Shown one piece after another: positions 1 through 9,385 of a DNA stretch of 53,426 bases (its first letter is position 1; each line of letters opens with the position of its first letter). The stretch lies in contig JAQXTA010000069.1 of assembly GCA_029219245.1 (NCBI GenBank), forward strand, positions 1 to 53,426. The letters are read 5' to 3'. Source of the stretch: Lachnospiraceae bacterium (GTDB taxonomy: Bacteria; Bacillota; Clostridia; Lachnospirales; Lachnospiraceae). The notes below the pieces were generated by a model that did not search any database, had not been told where the DNA came from, and saw nothing but the letters and a program-made list of their open reading frames with translations. The position numbers and the translations under genes were made by a program.

Positions 1-196
1 AGTACACTATGAGGACGAGTCAAAGGTGGAGAAATACTCGGAAAGATTCCTGGGAGATGGACTTCGATATGAGATCAGTGATATGCTTAATCAGATCAAT
101 GGAAACCATAAGAGCGAATTCAAACTGACCAGAGGGGAAAGCATGACGATGGCGGGAATCATGGAAGTCTTTTTGGACAACGAGAACAGGGAATGA
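1..196 (+). CDS. Probable Gfo/Idh/MocA-family oxidoreductase, C-terminal end only
   Basis: Open from the window edge in the frame starting at base 2 and ending with TGA at 194-196, about 64 residues. The tail contains GDGLRYEISDMLNQI followed by LTRGES and MAGIMEVFL. This pattern is typical of the last helices of Gfo/Idh/MocA NAD(P)-dependent sugar oxidoreductases, where an ES pair sits before a final hydrophobic helix. The catalytic and Rossmann parts lie outside the window. It ends 7 bases before the next gene, so the two are probably cotranscribed. The family call rests only on the tail and is moderate. Confidence 0.5.
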   Translation, partial: VHYEDESKVEKYSERFLGDGLRYEISDMLNQINGNHKSEFKLTRGESMTMAGIMEVFLDNENRE

Positions 197-203
197 AAAT
201 AGC

Positions 204-932
204 ATGAAGATATGGGCACACAGAGGATGTAGTCAGCGGCATCCAGAGAATACACTGCTTGCATTTGAAAGGGCAATCGGATTAAAAAATCTGACTGGTA
301 TCGAACTGGATATTCAACTTACAAAGGATGAAGAAATCGTAGTAATCCATGATGAGAGAGTGGACAGGACTACCGAGTCAATCGGTTTTGTAAGAGACTA
401 TACATTAGCAGAGCTTAAAAAATTACATATCTATGCGGATGTAAATCCAAGTCAGAAGATACCTACTATAGAGGAAGTGTTTGATTTAGTAGAGCCAAGA
501 CTTAAGACTGGAATGAAATTGAATATTGAGCTAAAGAACAGTGTGTATCCGTATCCGGGAATGGAAGAGAAAATAACTGAACTGGTGCATAAAAGAGAAA
601 TTGAGAAAGCAGTCGTATATTCCAGCTTTTATGCCAAGTCATTAGAAAAATTAAGGCAGTTGGATAAGGATGCAGAGATTGGAATACTGGATGTTAAAGC
701 ATCAGACTGCTTGTATAAGCTTAAAGGTGGCTGCGGAGCTGTGGCACTTCATCCATTTTGGAAAGGCATGGATTTATCAGAAGAGGATTTGGATGGTATA
801 ACAGTCAGAGCTTGGCTGTCAGGACACTTGTATCCGGAGAAACCAACGAGCACAAAGCTTGATTTGAACAGCCTTGAGGCACAGGGAATTACGGATGTGA
901 TACTCAATGAGCCGGAGGCGTATATAGATTAA
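204..932 (+). CDS. Glycerophosphodiester phosphodiesterase (GDPD family)
   Basis: A 242-residue single-domain protein of the usual length for cytoplasmic GDPDs. It opens with WAHRG and HPENT (residues about 4-17), then ELDIQLTKDEEIVVIHD. These carry the metal-binding and catalytic residues of the GDPD TIM barrel (HR, E, D, H). A later NIELK strand fits the same fold. The family hydrolyses glycerophosphodiesters to an alcohol and glycerol 3-phosphate. No signal peptide is visible, so it should act in the cytoplasm. Downstream genes appear to make and use CDP-glycerol, so it could supply or recycle glycerol 3-phosphate; that link is inference. Its composition is less AT-rich than the cassette that follows. 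Confidence 0.9.
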   Translation: MKIWAHRGCSQRHPENTLLAFERAIGLKNLTGIELDIQLTKDEEIVVIHDERVDRTTESIGFVRDYTLAELKKLHIYADVNPSQKIPTIEEVFDLVEPRLKTGMKLNIELKNSVYPYPGMEEKITELVHKREIEKAVVYSSFYAKSLEKLRQLDKDAEIGILDVKASDCLYKLKGGCGAVALHPFWKGMDLSEEDLDGITVRAWLSGHLYPEKPTSTKLDLNSLEAQGITDVILNEPEAYID

Positions 933-1030
933 TATAAATTGCTTATTGGTTAATAAATTGTTGGTAAGAATCGTATAGTTGATATTTGTTTGAGAATTTT
1001 GATAGTATGAAAGATTAGTTGGAGAAGTAA

Positions 1031-1846
1031 ATGATTGAATTAAGCGAACAACAATTAAAACAATTGCAAAAAATTGAATTAGAGATGCTTGTTGAAGTAG
1101 ATAGAATCTGTAAAAAGAATAATATTAAATATACGATTATTGGTGGAACTCTTTTAGGTGCAGTACGGCATGGGGGATTTATACCGTGGGATGATGATGC
1201 TGATGTAGCCATGCTAAGAACAGAATTTGAAAAGTTTTGTGAAATTATTGAGAAAGACCTTGATCATAATCGTTTCTATTTTCAAAGTATGGATACTGTT
1301 AAGGGATATAGATGGGGTTATGCAAAACTTCGAAGGAAAAATACATTATTTGTAAGAGAAAGTCAGGAACATATGCCTTATGCTCAGGGAATTTTTTTAG
1401 ATATTTTCCCAATAGATGGTACTCCAAATAATAAATTTTTGAGGACAGTGCATGATTTTAGATGTTTCTGTGTGAGAAAAACACTTTGGTCAGAGGTTGG
1501 AAAAAATGTAGAAAGAAACAGACTTAACAGAATAATATATAAAATTTTAAGTATGATTCCAGAAAATAAGGTAAAAAAGGCCTACAAAGGATTGATTTTA
1601 AAGCATGATTCAGATGCATCGGAAGTAGTCAGAACATTAACTTTTCCGGCCCCCAAAGAACTAAGGGGATATTATAGAAAATGGTTCGCAGAAACGGCGC
1701 CTATAGAATTTGAAGGAATCACATTTGAAGGTGTAAAGGATTATGATGGTTGGCTTTCGTATGAGTTTGGAGATTATATGAAACTGCCACCTAAGGAAAA
1801 ACAAAAGACGCATCCGGTATCTGACATTAAGTTAATTGATGTGTGA
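1031..1846 (+). CDS. LicD-family phosphotransferase
   Basis: A 271-residue protein with the LicD signature: IIGGTLLGAVRHGGFIPWDDDADV at residues about 37-60, including the DDD metal-binding cluster. It then has GYRWGYAKLRRKNT and FLDIFPIDG, both typical of the family. LicD proteins are nucleotidyltransferase-fold enzymes that move a phosphoalcohol (phosphocholine, or phosphoribitol in related eukaryotic proteins) from a CDP donor onto a sugar. The cytidylyltransferase gene directly downstream would supply such a donor. The start follows GGAGAAG. This is the first gene of the AT-rich cassette. The alcohol transferred cannot be read from sequence. Confidence 0.88.
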   Translation: MIELSEQQLKQLQKIELEMLVEVDRICKKNNIKYTIIGGTLLGAVRHGGFIPWDDDADVAMLRTEFEKFCEIIEKDLDHNRFYFQSMDTVKGYRWGYAKLRRKNTLFVRESQEHMPYAQGIFLDIFPIDGTPNNKFLRTVHDFRCFCVRKTLWSEVGKNVERNRLNRIIYKILSMIPENKVKKAYKGLILKHDSDASEVVRTLTFPAPKELRGYYRKWFAETAPIEFEGITFEGVKDYDGWLSYEFGDYMKLPPKEKQKTHPVSDIKLIDV

Positions 1847-1865
1847 AAATATGGGAGAAAATGAA

Positions 1866-2579
1866 ATGGCAAATATAGCATTGATCATTGCAGGTGGAGT
1901 AGGTGTTAGAATGCATCAGGATATTCCAAAACAGTTTTTGAGTGTAAATGATAAACCTATTATTGTATATACGATGGAGTGCTTTCAAAATCACCCTGAT
2001 ATTGACGCAATATATGTTTCCTGCCTAAAAGGATGGGAAGATATTTTAAAAGCATATGCTAAGCAATTTAATATAACAAAATTAGAGAAAATTGTAAAAG
2101 GTGGTAAGAATGGACAGGATTCAATTAGAAATGGCGTTTATGCAATTGCAGAAAAATACAATGATGAAGATTTAATATTAGTACATGATGCAATTAGACC
2201 AATGCTTCCGGCGGATGTTATATCAAATAATATTGTAACGTGTAAGAAACAAGGAAATGCGATAACCGTAATTCCATGTATGGAAGCAATGCTACGTTCA
2301 GAAGATGAAATAGAATCAGACGAAAGTATTTTGAGAAATCAATTATTTCGTGCACAGACACCACAAACAATTAGCGTTGGCACTGCTGTGTCGCTTCATA
2401 AAGATGCTTTAAATAGAGGAATTACAAATTCTGTTGCGACATGTACACTATTATTGGAATTAGGACGAAAAGTATATTTTGCAAAAGGCTCGGAGTTAAA
2501 TATAAAAATTACCACTACAGATGATATTACTATTTTTAAAGCTTTATTATCCATGCAGAAAAGTTCATGGATGAAGTAA
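1866..2579 (+). CDS. IspD/TarI-type CTP-dependent cytidylyltransferase
   Basis: A 237-residue protein starting MANIALIIAGGVGVRM and then IPKQFL, the IspD-family CTP-binding loop. Later parts include LVHDAIRPM and RAQTPQT, both conserved in IspD and TarI. The ATG at 1866 has GGAG 8 bases upstream; TTG and ATG codons further up (1836-1851) overlap the end of licD and are less likely. The family makes CDP-methylerythritol (IspD) or CDP-ribitol (TarI). Position next to licD, within a glycan cluster, favours an activated alcohol for surface transfer over isoprenoid synthesis. No TarJ-like reductase is seen beside it, so the substrate stays open. Confidence 0.85.
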   Translation: MANIALIIAGGVGVRMHQDIPKQFLSVNDKPIIVYTMECFQNHPDIDAIYVSCLKGWEDILKAYAKQFNITKLEKIVKGGKNGQDSIRNGVYAIAEKYNDEDLILVHDAIRPMLPADVISNNIVTCKKQGNAITVIPCMEAMLRSEDEIESDESILRNQLFRAQTPQTISVGTAVSLHKDALNRGITNSVATCTLLLELGRKVYFAKGSELNIKITTTDDITIFKALLSMQKSSWMK

Positions 2580-2591
2580 GGAGAAGAATTT

Positions 2592-4367
2592 ATGAATGTT
2601 TCAGAATATTTAGTTTCATTTTTAGAGTTAAAAGGAATAGATAGAGTGTTTGGAGTTGTTGGAGGAGCAGCATTATGGATATGCAAGGCATTGTCTGAAA
2701 GTGAAAAAATAACTCCTGTTTTTACAAATCATGAACAGGCAGCAGCTATGGCTGCAGACGGTTGGGCACGAGTTAGTGGAAAACCCGGAATAGTTTTTAC
2801 GATTAATGGTCCTGGAATGACTAATACAGTTACAGGCATTGCTCAAGCTTGGACAGATTCCTCACCAATAATTCTTATAACAGGTAATTCAAATTCAAAA
2901 AGTGTTAAATATGAACGTGAGAATAATGTACGTCAATATGGAACTCAAGATGTTAGAACGGATGAAGTAATGAAAGCTATAACAAAAAAGACATATTTAT
3001 TGGAAAGGCCAGAAGACGCTATATGTTGCTTTGAAGAAGCATATAAGCTGAGTATTTCAGGAAGACCAGGACCAGTTTGTATAGAAATTCCAATTAATAT
3101 ACAATCAGCAGAAATTCCTGAGAAATTCAATTATAATTACATGGTGAATGAGGAAAGTCATAGTGGCTTTGAAGTTGAAAAAATAGCTAATATTCTTAAA
3201 AATGCCAAACGTCCGCTTATTCTTGCTGGACAAGGAGTTAGACTTGCGGGTGCTGTTGAAACATTCAGAAAATTCATAAATAAATATAAAATTCCAGTAG
3301 TTAATTCTAGGATGGGAATTGATTCAATAATATCTGATGATGAACTATTTGTTGGAAGAGCAGGCAATCACGGAAGCAGAGCCTCACATTTTGCTTTACA
3401 GACTTGTGATGTGCTACTTGTGATAGGAAGCAGATTAGCACCTAATACCACGGGATATGATGTGAGTAAGTTTTCTCAACAATCTTACAAAATTTTAGTT
3501 GAAATTGACAAAAACGAATTAAGCAAATATCAGGTAGGCATTAATGAAATAATTAATATTGACTTAAAAAAATTCTTGGAAAAAATGAACTTGTATGATT
3601 ATGAACTTATTGATAATAGTAGAAATAGTTGGATTAAATGTTGTAATGACTGGAAACTAAGATATCCTATCATGCAGGAGCAGTATTATACAAATCCTAA
3701 AATAAGTACTTATAGAGTAGTTGAAGAAGTAAGTAATTTAGCTGGTAAAGATGACTTGATTTTATCGGATACAGGGTCATGTTGCAGCATTGTTGCTCAA
3801 GTATGGAGTGTGAAAGAGAACCAAAGAGTTTTTATTTCCGGAGGTCTTTCAGCTATGGGATATTGGGTTACATCTATGGGATTGTCATTTGCAAATAAAG
3901 GTGAAGGTCAAGTTATATGTTTTGTTGGAGATGGAAGCCTTCAGATGAATATACACGAACTTGCTACTATAAAAACATATAGATTACCGATAAAAATATT
4001 TGTAATAAGTAATAATGGATATCAATTTGTAAAGATGTCGCAGGGTGCATATGGCATGAATCCACCTTTTGGCACAGATACTGAGTCGGGAGTTCCTATT
4101 CCTGATATTCAAAAAGTTGTTGAAGCTTATGGTTTGAATTACACAAAATGCGATTCTAACAAAGAATTGAGATATACGATTGAACATATTTTGAAATCAA
4201 ACGATGCAGAAGTATGTGAAATATTTGTTGATGAGAATCAAGAAGTATGCCCTAGATTAAAATCTATTGCATTAGAAGATGGAACTTTTGTGTCGCCGGA
4301 GTATGAAAATTTATATCCTTTTTTAGATGACAATGTGTTGAAAGAAGAATTAAGAAAAGTTTACTAA
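2592..4367 (+). CDS. Thiamine diphosphate-dependent acetolactate synthase-like enzyme
   Basis: A 591-residue protein with the three-part layout of ThDP enzymes. The N-terminal PYR domain has the activating glutamate in NHEQAAAMAADGWAR (Glu48), a central domain follows, and the C-terminal PP domain has GDGSLQMN and, 29 residues later, SNNGY, which bind ThDP-Mg. It resembles the large subunit of acetolactate synthase, but no small subunit or other branched-chain amino acid gene is nearby. In glycan clusters such homologues include YerE, which attaches a two-carbon branch to a keto sugar. That role is possible here but unproven. Start ATG follows AAGGAGAAG; spacing to the cytidylyltransferase gene is 12 bases. 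Confidence 0.85.
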   Translation: MNVSEYLVSFLELKGIDRVFGVVGGAALWICKALSESEKITPVFTNHEQAAAMAADGWARVSGKPGIVFTINGPGMTNTVTGIAQAWTDSSPIILITGNSNSKSVKYERENNVRQYGTQDVRTDEVMKAITKKTYLLERPEDAICCFEEAYKLSISGRPGPVCIEIPINIQSAEIPEKFNYNYMVNEESHSGFEVEKIANILKNAKRPLILAGQGVRLAGAVETFRKFINKYKIPVVNSRMGIDSIISDDELFVGRAGNHGSRASHFALQTCDVLLVIGSRLAPNTTGYDVSKFSQQSYKILVEIDKNELSKYQVGINEIINIDLKKFLEKMNLYDYELIDNSRNSWIKCCNDWKLRYPIMQEQYYTNPKISTYRVVEEVSNLAGKDDLILSDTGSCCSIVAQVWSVKENQRVFISGGLSAMGYWVTSMGLSFANKGEGQVICFVGDGSLQMNIHELATIKTYRLPIKIFVISNNGYQFVKMSQGAYGMNPPFGTDTESGVPIPDIQKVVEAYGLNYTKCDSNKELRYTIEHILKSNDAEVCEIFVDENQEVCPRLKSIALEDGTFVSPEYENLYPFLDDNVLKEELRKVY

Positions 4368-4381
4368 TATTTGGAGGAGAT

Positions 4382-5374
4382 ATGAAACAGGTATATGTAT
4401 GGGGAACAGGAGTTGTTTTGGCAAGAATTCTCGATTATTGGATAAAAAGAGATGAGATTATTGCCTTTATAGATAATGACGAAAATAAAAGGGTGTATAT
4501 AGGGAAAAAAGTTATACATCCTAGTGAAATTGCAGAAAAATATGATGCTATTATAGTTGCTAATTCGCATACACAAGAGATTATAAAACAAAGTTTAGAA
4601 CTTGGCTTAGATATTAAGAAAATGATTTTTTTATATAACAATATTAGTACAAATGATATAAATAGAGATTATTCATTTGTCTCCGATATTCTTGGTGAAC
4701 ATTATGCAAAAATAGTTAAAGAAAGATATCATTTAGTTAGAAATATAGCAAAAGATGAAGTGATAGAGCAAACAAGAGATTTATCACAAATTCCAATGTA
4801 TAAAGACGATTATGTAAGAATAAAAACTCTTGAGTTAGTGGCTGATGAGATTAATGAGCGAAATATTGAAGGAGCAACAGCAGAGTTAGGAGTTTTCAGG
4901 GGAGAGTTTTCAAGATGTATAAATAGTGTATTCAGAAATAGAAAATTATATTTGTTTGATACATTTGATGGGTTTGATAGTTCAGAAGCGGACTTAGAAA
5001 AGAGCAATGGAAGTTGTAATGATGCATTTATTAATGCCTTTAAAAATGTAAATGTGGGAAAAGTCTTAAATAAAATGGAGTATCCCGAAAATGTAATAGT
5101 TCAACAGGGATTTTTCCCTGAAACCGCAGAAGGGCTAGAAGAAAAATTTGTTTTTGTTTCTTTGGATGCAGATTTTGAGGAAACTACATTAAAAGGACTG
5201 GAATATTTTTATCCGAGGCTTGTACGTGGTGGATATATTTTTATACATGACTATAATTATGGATATTTTGATTGTATAAAAAAAGCAGTTTCAAGATTCG
5301 AGAAAAAAAATGAACTATGTTTGTGCAAAGTTCCAATTCCTGATGCGATAGGGACTCTAGTGATTACAAAGTAA
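4382..5374 (+). CDS. TylF-type methyltransferase with N-terminal PglD-like domain
   Basis: A 330-residue two-domain protein. Residues 1-90 form a Rossmann-like unit: VYVWGTG, then FIDND, then IGKKVIHPSEI, close to the nucleotide-sugar binding N-terminal domain of PglD. From about residue 155, GATAELGVFRGEFS and LYLFDTFDGF match TylF/MycF-type SAM-dependent sugar O-methyltransferases; SLDADF and FIHDY carry the expected metal ligands. SD GGAGGA precedes the ATG. It lies 14 bases after the ThDP enzyme gene and 10 bases before a DUF616 gene; the same methyltransferase-DUF616 order recurs at 9386-11530. Likely role: O-methylation of a glycan sugar. Confidence 0.82.
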   Translation: MKQVYVWGTGVVLARILDYWIKRDEIIAFIDNDENKRVYIGKKVIHPSEIAEKYDAIIVANSHTQEIIKQSLELGLDIKKMIFLYNNISTNDINRDYSFVSDILGEHYAKIVKERYHLVRNIAKDEVIEQTRDLSQIPMYKDDYVRIKTLELVADEINERNIEGATAELGVFRGEFSRCINSVFRNRKLYLFDTFDGFDSSEADLEKSNGSCNDAFINAFKNVNVGKVLNKMEYPENVIVQQGFFPETAEGLEEKFVFVSLDADFEETTLKGLEYFYPRLVRGGYIFIHDYNYGYFDCIKKAVSRFEKKNELCLCKVPIPDAIGTLVITK

Positions 5375-5384
5375 GGGATAATAA

Positions 5385-6428
5385 ATGGATAAGAAAATAT
5401 TAGAATATTTAGAAATAGCAAAAAGAAAAGAATGTGAAGTATGTATCTGGGGAGCTGGAAATATAGGTATTAATTTTGGTTGTACATTAATGAAAAAATG
5501 GGGAATAGAACCAGATTTTTATTGCGATAACGATTTGCAAAAATGGGATAAAGAAATATGCAATGGAATAAAATGTTATAATCCCAATATTCTTCGAGGA
5601 AAGAATGCTATTTGCTTTGTATTAGTTTCAAATCATTATTGTGAAGATATTTCAAAACAAGCAAAAGAGTATGGTGTAAAGGTTGTTACATATAATGATT
5701 TGTGTGTGTTGGAAGGAAGTTCATATTTTAGTTTTCAAAATAGGAATCAAGTTGCTATATATACATGTATTGTTGGTGATTATGATGAAGTTCAAGAACC
5801 AGATATCTTTTTAGAGGGATGTGACTACTACATTATAAGTGATAAACAATATTCTGGCACGTCAAGATTCAAATACATAAACATTTATGACATTATTCCA
5901 CAAGATGTTACAAATCTGACTAAAATGAATAGGTATTGTAAAATAAATGCACATAAAATATTCCCTCAGTATAAGTATTCAGTATATTTCGATGGAAATA
6001 TAAAATTAAGAGGAGATATTACTGAAAAATTTGTAGATTTGCCTAAATCGAGAATTATTACTATTTGCAAGAATTTTTTTGATAGTATATATGTTGAAGC
6101 AATGAGAGCAATTGAACACGGAAGGGATAGTAAAGATATCATTACGAGGCAGGTGGAAAAATATTGGCTAGAAGGAATGCCAGACAATTTTGGGTCTGTA
6201 GCTTGTACTATTTTACTTCGAGAACATAATAACCCTATTTGCGTTAAAATCATGGAAGACTGGTGGGAAGAACTAAAAAAATACTCGAAAAGAGATCAAA
6301 TTTCTTTCCCGTATGTCATATGGAAAAACGGATATACGATTGAGGATGTAGGAACATTAAATAATTATTCTTCTATAGATGGAAAATATTGGTATTTTAG
6401 TCGTGAGCATAGGAAATCAAGAGTTTAG
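5385..6428 (+). CDS. DUF616 (TOD1/MUCI70-like) glycosyltransferase with N-terminal PglD-like domain
   Basis: A 347-residue protein. The first 100 residues are a PglD-like Rossmann unit (CIWGAGNIG, then CDNDLQKW and NGIKCYNPNIL). The rest matches DUF616: AIYTCIVGDYDEVQEP, YYIISDK, RYCKINAHKIFPQY and VYFDGN, the last probably the DxD-like nucleotide-sugar site. A late RDQISFPYVIWKNG is also typical. DUF616 proteins are putative cytoplasmic glycosyltransferases. It has a paralogue at 10484-11530 with the same domain order. The sugar donor is not predictable. Confidence 0.8.
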   Translation: MDKKILEYLEIAKRKECEVCIWGAGNIGINFGCTLMKKWGIEPDFYCDNDLQKWDKEICNGIKCYNPNILRGKNAICFVLVSNHYCEDISKQAKEYGVKVVTYNDLCVLEGSSYFSFQNRNQVAIYTCIVGDYDEVQEPDIFLEGCDYYIISDKQYSGTSRFKYINIYDIIPQDVTNLTKMNRYCKINAHKIFPQYKYSVYFDGNIKLRGDITEKFVDLPKSRIITICKNFFDSIYVEAMRAIEHGRDSKDIITRQVEKYWLEGMPDNFGSVACTILLREHNNPICVKIMEDWWEELKKYSKRDQISFPYVIWKNGYTIEDVGTLNNYSSIDGKYWYFSREHRKSRV

Positions 6429-6440
6429 GATAAATGAAGG

Positions 6441-6469
6441 TGTTGAGATAGAGACCAGTTATGTATAAT
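6441..6469 (+). promoter_or_regulatory. Possible internal promoter before asnB
   Basis: TTGAGA at 6442-6447, a 16-base spacer and TATAAT at 6464-6469. Transcription would begin at about 6476, very close to the asnB ribosome binding site, so any message from here would have a very short leader. AT-rich sequence gives such matches by chance, hence the low confidence. Confidence 0.3.
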
Positions 6470-6485
6470 CTTGGGAGAAAAGTAT

Positions 6486-8366
6486 ATGTGTGGTATATGT
6501 GGTTTTATTTCGAAGAAAACTGAAAAACTTGAAAATTTGGTAGAAATGAGTAATTCTATTGCACATCGTGGACCAGATGATCATGGGGAGGAAATATATC
6601 AAATTACTCGAGATAGATGTATTGGATTTGCACAGAGACGCCTTTCTATTCTTGATTTATCAGAAAAGGGACATCAACCTATGCATTCTTCAAATAAAAG
6701 GGTAAGTGTTGTATTTAATGGAGAAATCTATAATTATAGAGAACTTCGAGAGGAGTTGAAAGACTACTTATTTATTTCGGATTGTGATACAGAGGTGATT
6801 GTGGCTGCTTATCTTAAGTGGGGAATAGATTTTGTAAGAAAACTCAATGGAATGTTTGCAATTGCATTACTTGATCGAGAAAATGGCACTGTGTATCTAA
6901 TAAGAGATAGAATAGGGAAAAAGCCTCTTTATTACTATTTAGATAGTGAAGAAAATATTGTGTTTGCGTCTGAATTGAAAGCAATTAGACATTCAAAATT
7001 ATTTAAGCAAGAAATTAATAGTGATATTGTTGGACGTTATTTGTACAGAACATATATTACAGTACCAGACACTATTTATAAAAATACATTTAAACTAGAA
7101 CCTGGTGCGATTCTTTCAATTTCTGAGAAAGGAATAAAAAAGGAGAAATATTGGGATGTTGCCACAAGATATAATGAACTTAAATGGAAACTAATTACAG
7201 ATTATGAGGAGGCAAAGCAAGAGTTAAAAAAACTATTAGTGGCTTCTATAAAAAGAAGAATGATTGCAGATGTTCCACTTGGAGCATTTTTGAGTGGAGG
7301 GTATGATTCTTCGTTGATTTGTGCAATTGCTCAGGAGATTTCAGAAGCACCTTTGAAAACGTTTTCGATTGGATTTTATGATAAAAATTTTGATGAGGCA
7401 CCTTATGCTAAAAAAGTAGCTAATGTGTTAGGAACTAATCACACAGAATTATATATATCAGAAGATGATATGCTTGAGATGATAGATAGTATTCCAGACT
7501 ATTATGATGAGCCGTTTGCAGATTCATCGCAAATACCATCTATGATAATTTCAAAGTTGGCAAAAGAGCAGGTCTCAGTTGTGTTATCTGGTGATGGTGG
7601 AGATGAACTTTTTGGAGGATATAATATCTATACAGTTTTACAGGAAGTTCAGAAAAAGAAAAAATGGGGGGGAGTACTTCGGAAATTGGAAAAAATCCCA
7701 TTTGTGCAAAATACAAATGCGTGGAGAACACGTTCAATAGTATACAGAATTTTATCAGACGATAATAATAAAGAAGCTAGAACACAGGGGGGAGTAAACA
7801 GCTATTTCGATGTAATAAATTCGATACTTTTAAAAAAGGCAAACAATTTTTTTTATGAATTTGAGTCCAAATACAATGAAGATAGGTATGATGTGACAAG
7901 GATGTTATTAGATTTAGAAACATCTTTATCGGAAGATATGTTAGCAAAAGTTGACAGAGCATCTATGAGATATGCTTTAGAGTGTAGATGCCCATTATTA
8001 GACAAAGATGTTGTAGAATATTCGTTTAAAATCATTCCAGATTTTAAAGACGACCATGGCAATAAAAAAAGAATTTTAAAGGATATAACATATGAATACA
8101 TTCCTAGAGACATTATGGATAGACCTAAAGCTGGTTTCTGTATTCCTCAAGATAAATGGCTTAGAGGACCATTGAGAGAAAGAGTTATGGATTGGACAAA
8201 TAAGGATTTTTTAACAAATCAAGGGATATTTGAGCCAGATGTTACATATCAGTTTATAAAAAATTATATGGAAACAGGTGACCAGGGAAAATGGAGCGGA
8301 CAAAATTTTTCAAGAATTGTATGGTCATATTTTATATTTCAAATGTGGTATGAAAAATATATGTAG
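6486..8366 (+). CDS. asnB: Asparagine synthase (glutamine-hydrolysing)-like amidotransferase
   Basis: A 626-residue protein. The start is set at the ATG giving MCGICGF, so that Cys2 is the nucleophile of the class II glutaminase domain; GGGAGA lies just upstream. The glutaminase half has RGPDD, RRLSILDLSEKGHQPM and FNGEIYNYREL. The synthetase half has the ATP pyrophosphatase loop SGGYDSS and later SGDGGDELFGGY. In polysaccharide clusters such AsnB homologues often amidate a sugar carboxylate or amino-acid substituent instead of making free asparagine; context favours that but does not prove it. Length fits the 600-630 residue subgroup. Confidence 0.9.
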   Translation: MCGICGFISKKTEKLENLVEMSNSIAHRGPDDHGEEIYQITRDRCIGFAQRRLSILDLSEKGHQPMHSSNKRVSVVFNGEIYNYRELREELKDYLFISDCDTEVIVAAYLKWGIDFVRKLNGMFAIALLDRENGTVYLIRDRIGKKPLYYYLDSEENIVFASELKAIRHSKLFKQEINSDIVGRYLYRTYITVPDTIYKNTFKLEPGAILSISEKGIKKEKYWDVATRYNELKWKLITDYEEAKQELKKLLVASIKRRMIADVPLGAFLSGGYDSSLICAIAQEISEAPLKTFSIGFYDKNFDEAPYAKKVANVLGTNHTELYISEDDMLEMIDSIPDYYDEPFADSSQIPSMIISKLAKEQVSVVLSGDGGDELFGGYNIYTVLQEVQKKKKWGGVLRKLEKIPFVQNTNAWRTRSIVYRILSDDNNKEARTQGGVNSYFDVINSILLKKANNFFYEFESKYNEDRYDVTRMLLDLETSLSEDMLAKVDRASMRYALECRCPLLDKDVVEYSFKIIPDFKDDHGNKKRILKDITYEYIPRDIMDRPKAGFCIPQDKWLRGPLRERVMDWTNKDFLTNQGIFEPDVTYQFIKNYMETGDQGKWSGQNFSRIVWSYFIFQMWYEKYM

Positions 8367-8396
8367 AAATACTAAGAAAGGTTAATGTAAAGTAAG

Positions 8397-9320
8397 ATGA
8401 AAGAAGGCTTAGTTAGTGTATTAGTTCCTGTATATAATGGAGAAAAATACCTTATAGAATTCTTGCATTCAATAAAAGAGCAAACATATAAATCAATTCA
8501 ACTTATTATTCGTGATGACTGTTCAACAGATAGTTCATACAAATTATGCAAGGACTGGATAGACAGAAATAAACAATATTTTATAGAAAGTAAGATTATT
8601 AGAGGAGAAAAAAATGTAGGATTGAGTCAAAATATTTCCATTTTAGTATCATATGCAGAAGGAGAATTTATTTTTATATCGGATCAGGATGATGTTTGGA
8701 AATCAAATAAAATTGAATATCAAGTAGAATATATGAGGCAGCATTCAGAGTGCATGATTAGTTTATCTGATAGAAGTATAACGGATGAGAAGCTTAACAT
8801 AATGGAGATATCTAACTATAGATATGCGGGATATAAGACTGAAATTATGGATTTTAAAGAAGTAATTAAGCATAGAGGAGCCTTTGCAGCAAACACCATG
8901 TGTATCAGAAATGGAGATTATGATATTTTCAATGTTCCGGAAGCCATGGTTTGTCATGATACTTTTATTGCGGTTATGGCATCTCACTATGGTACGGTGG
9001 ATTTTATTTTTGAACCATTGTTGCTATATAGAATACACAAACATAATCTTTCGGGAAATTATGGCGCGCAATTTTCGAGAAATATAATAAGCTGTTTCTT
9101 TCGCTATTGCAAGACAGCAGAACGAATTGTTGAGAGTCACGAAAGAGACGGTTCAATTATAGAGAAGGAATTAAAAAAACGATTTAATATAGATCTTAAG
9201 GATTATCAAAATTGTTTTTCGGGCTATTATGAAAAATCAGTTCTAAAATGTGCATGGCAGAGAACTTTACGGGACTACAAGGCTGGAAAGATTGGGATAT
9301 GGTGTGACAGAGGGAAATGA
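8397..9320 (+). CDS. Family 2 (GT-A) glycosyltransferase
   Basis: A 307-residue protein opening VSVLVPVYNGEKYL, then IRDDCSTDSS and FISDQDDVWKSNK. These are the nucleotide-binding and DxD-type motifs of bacterial GT2 enzymes of the rhamnosyltransferase-like group. No membrane segment is evident, so it should act at the cytoplasmic face. The C-terminal third is unassigned and carries no PglD-like domain, unlike most neighbours. The ribosome binding site before ATG 8397 is weak (GTAAG). Donor and acceptor are unknown. Confidence 0.87.
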   Translation: MKEGLVSVLVPVYNGEKYLIEFLHSIKEQTYKSIQLIIRDDCSTDSSYKLCKDWIDRNKQYFIESKIIRGEKNVGLSQNISILVSYAEGEFIFISDQDDVWKSNKIEYQVEYMRQHSECMISLSDRSITDEKLNIMEISNYRYAGYKTEIMDFKEVIKHRGAFAANTMCIRNGDYDIFNVPEAMVCHDTFIAVMASHYGTVDFIFEPLLLYRIHKHNLSGNYGAQFSRNIISCFFRYCKTAERIVESHERDGSIIEKELKKRFNIDLKDYQNCFSGYYEKSVLKCAWQRTLRDYKAGKIGIWCDRGK

Positions 9321-9385
9321 TAATATAAAGTCTTTATATGAGTATTAATTATATGGTTTATTTTTGAACAAAGGAGTATATTGCA

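Noticed and set aside
1836-1865. Upstream TTG/ATG starts for the IspD/TarI-type gene
   Set aside because: They overlap the end of licD and lack a ribosome binding site, while ATG 1866 has GGAG at proper distance and matches the family N-terminus.
1866-2579. Housekeeping ispD of the isoprenoid pathway
   Set aside because: Not excluded biochemically, but its setting between licD and glycan genes in an AT-rich cassette, without ispF or other MEP genes, favours a CDP-alcohol for glycan modification.
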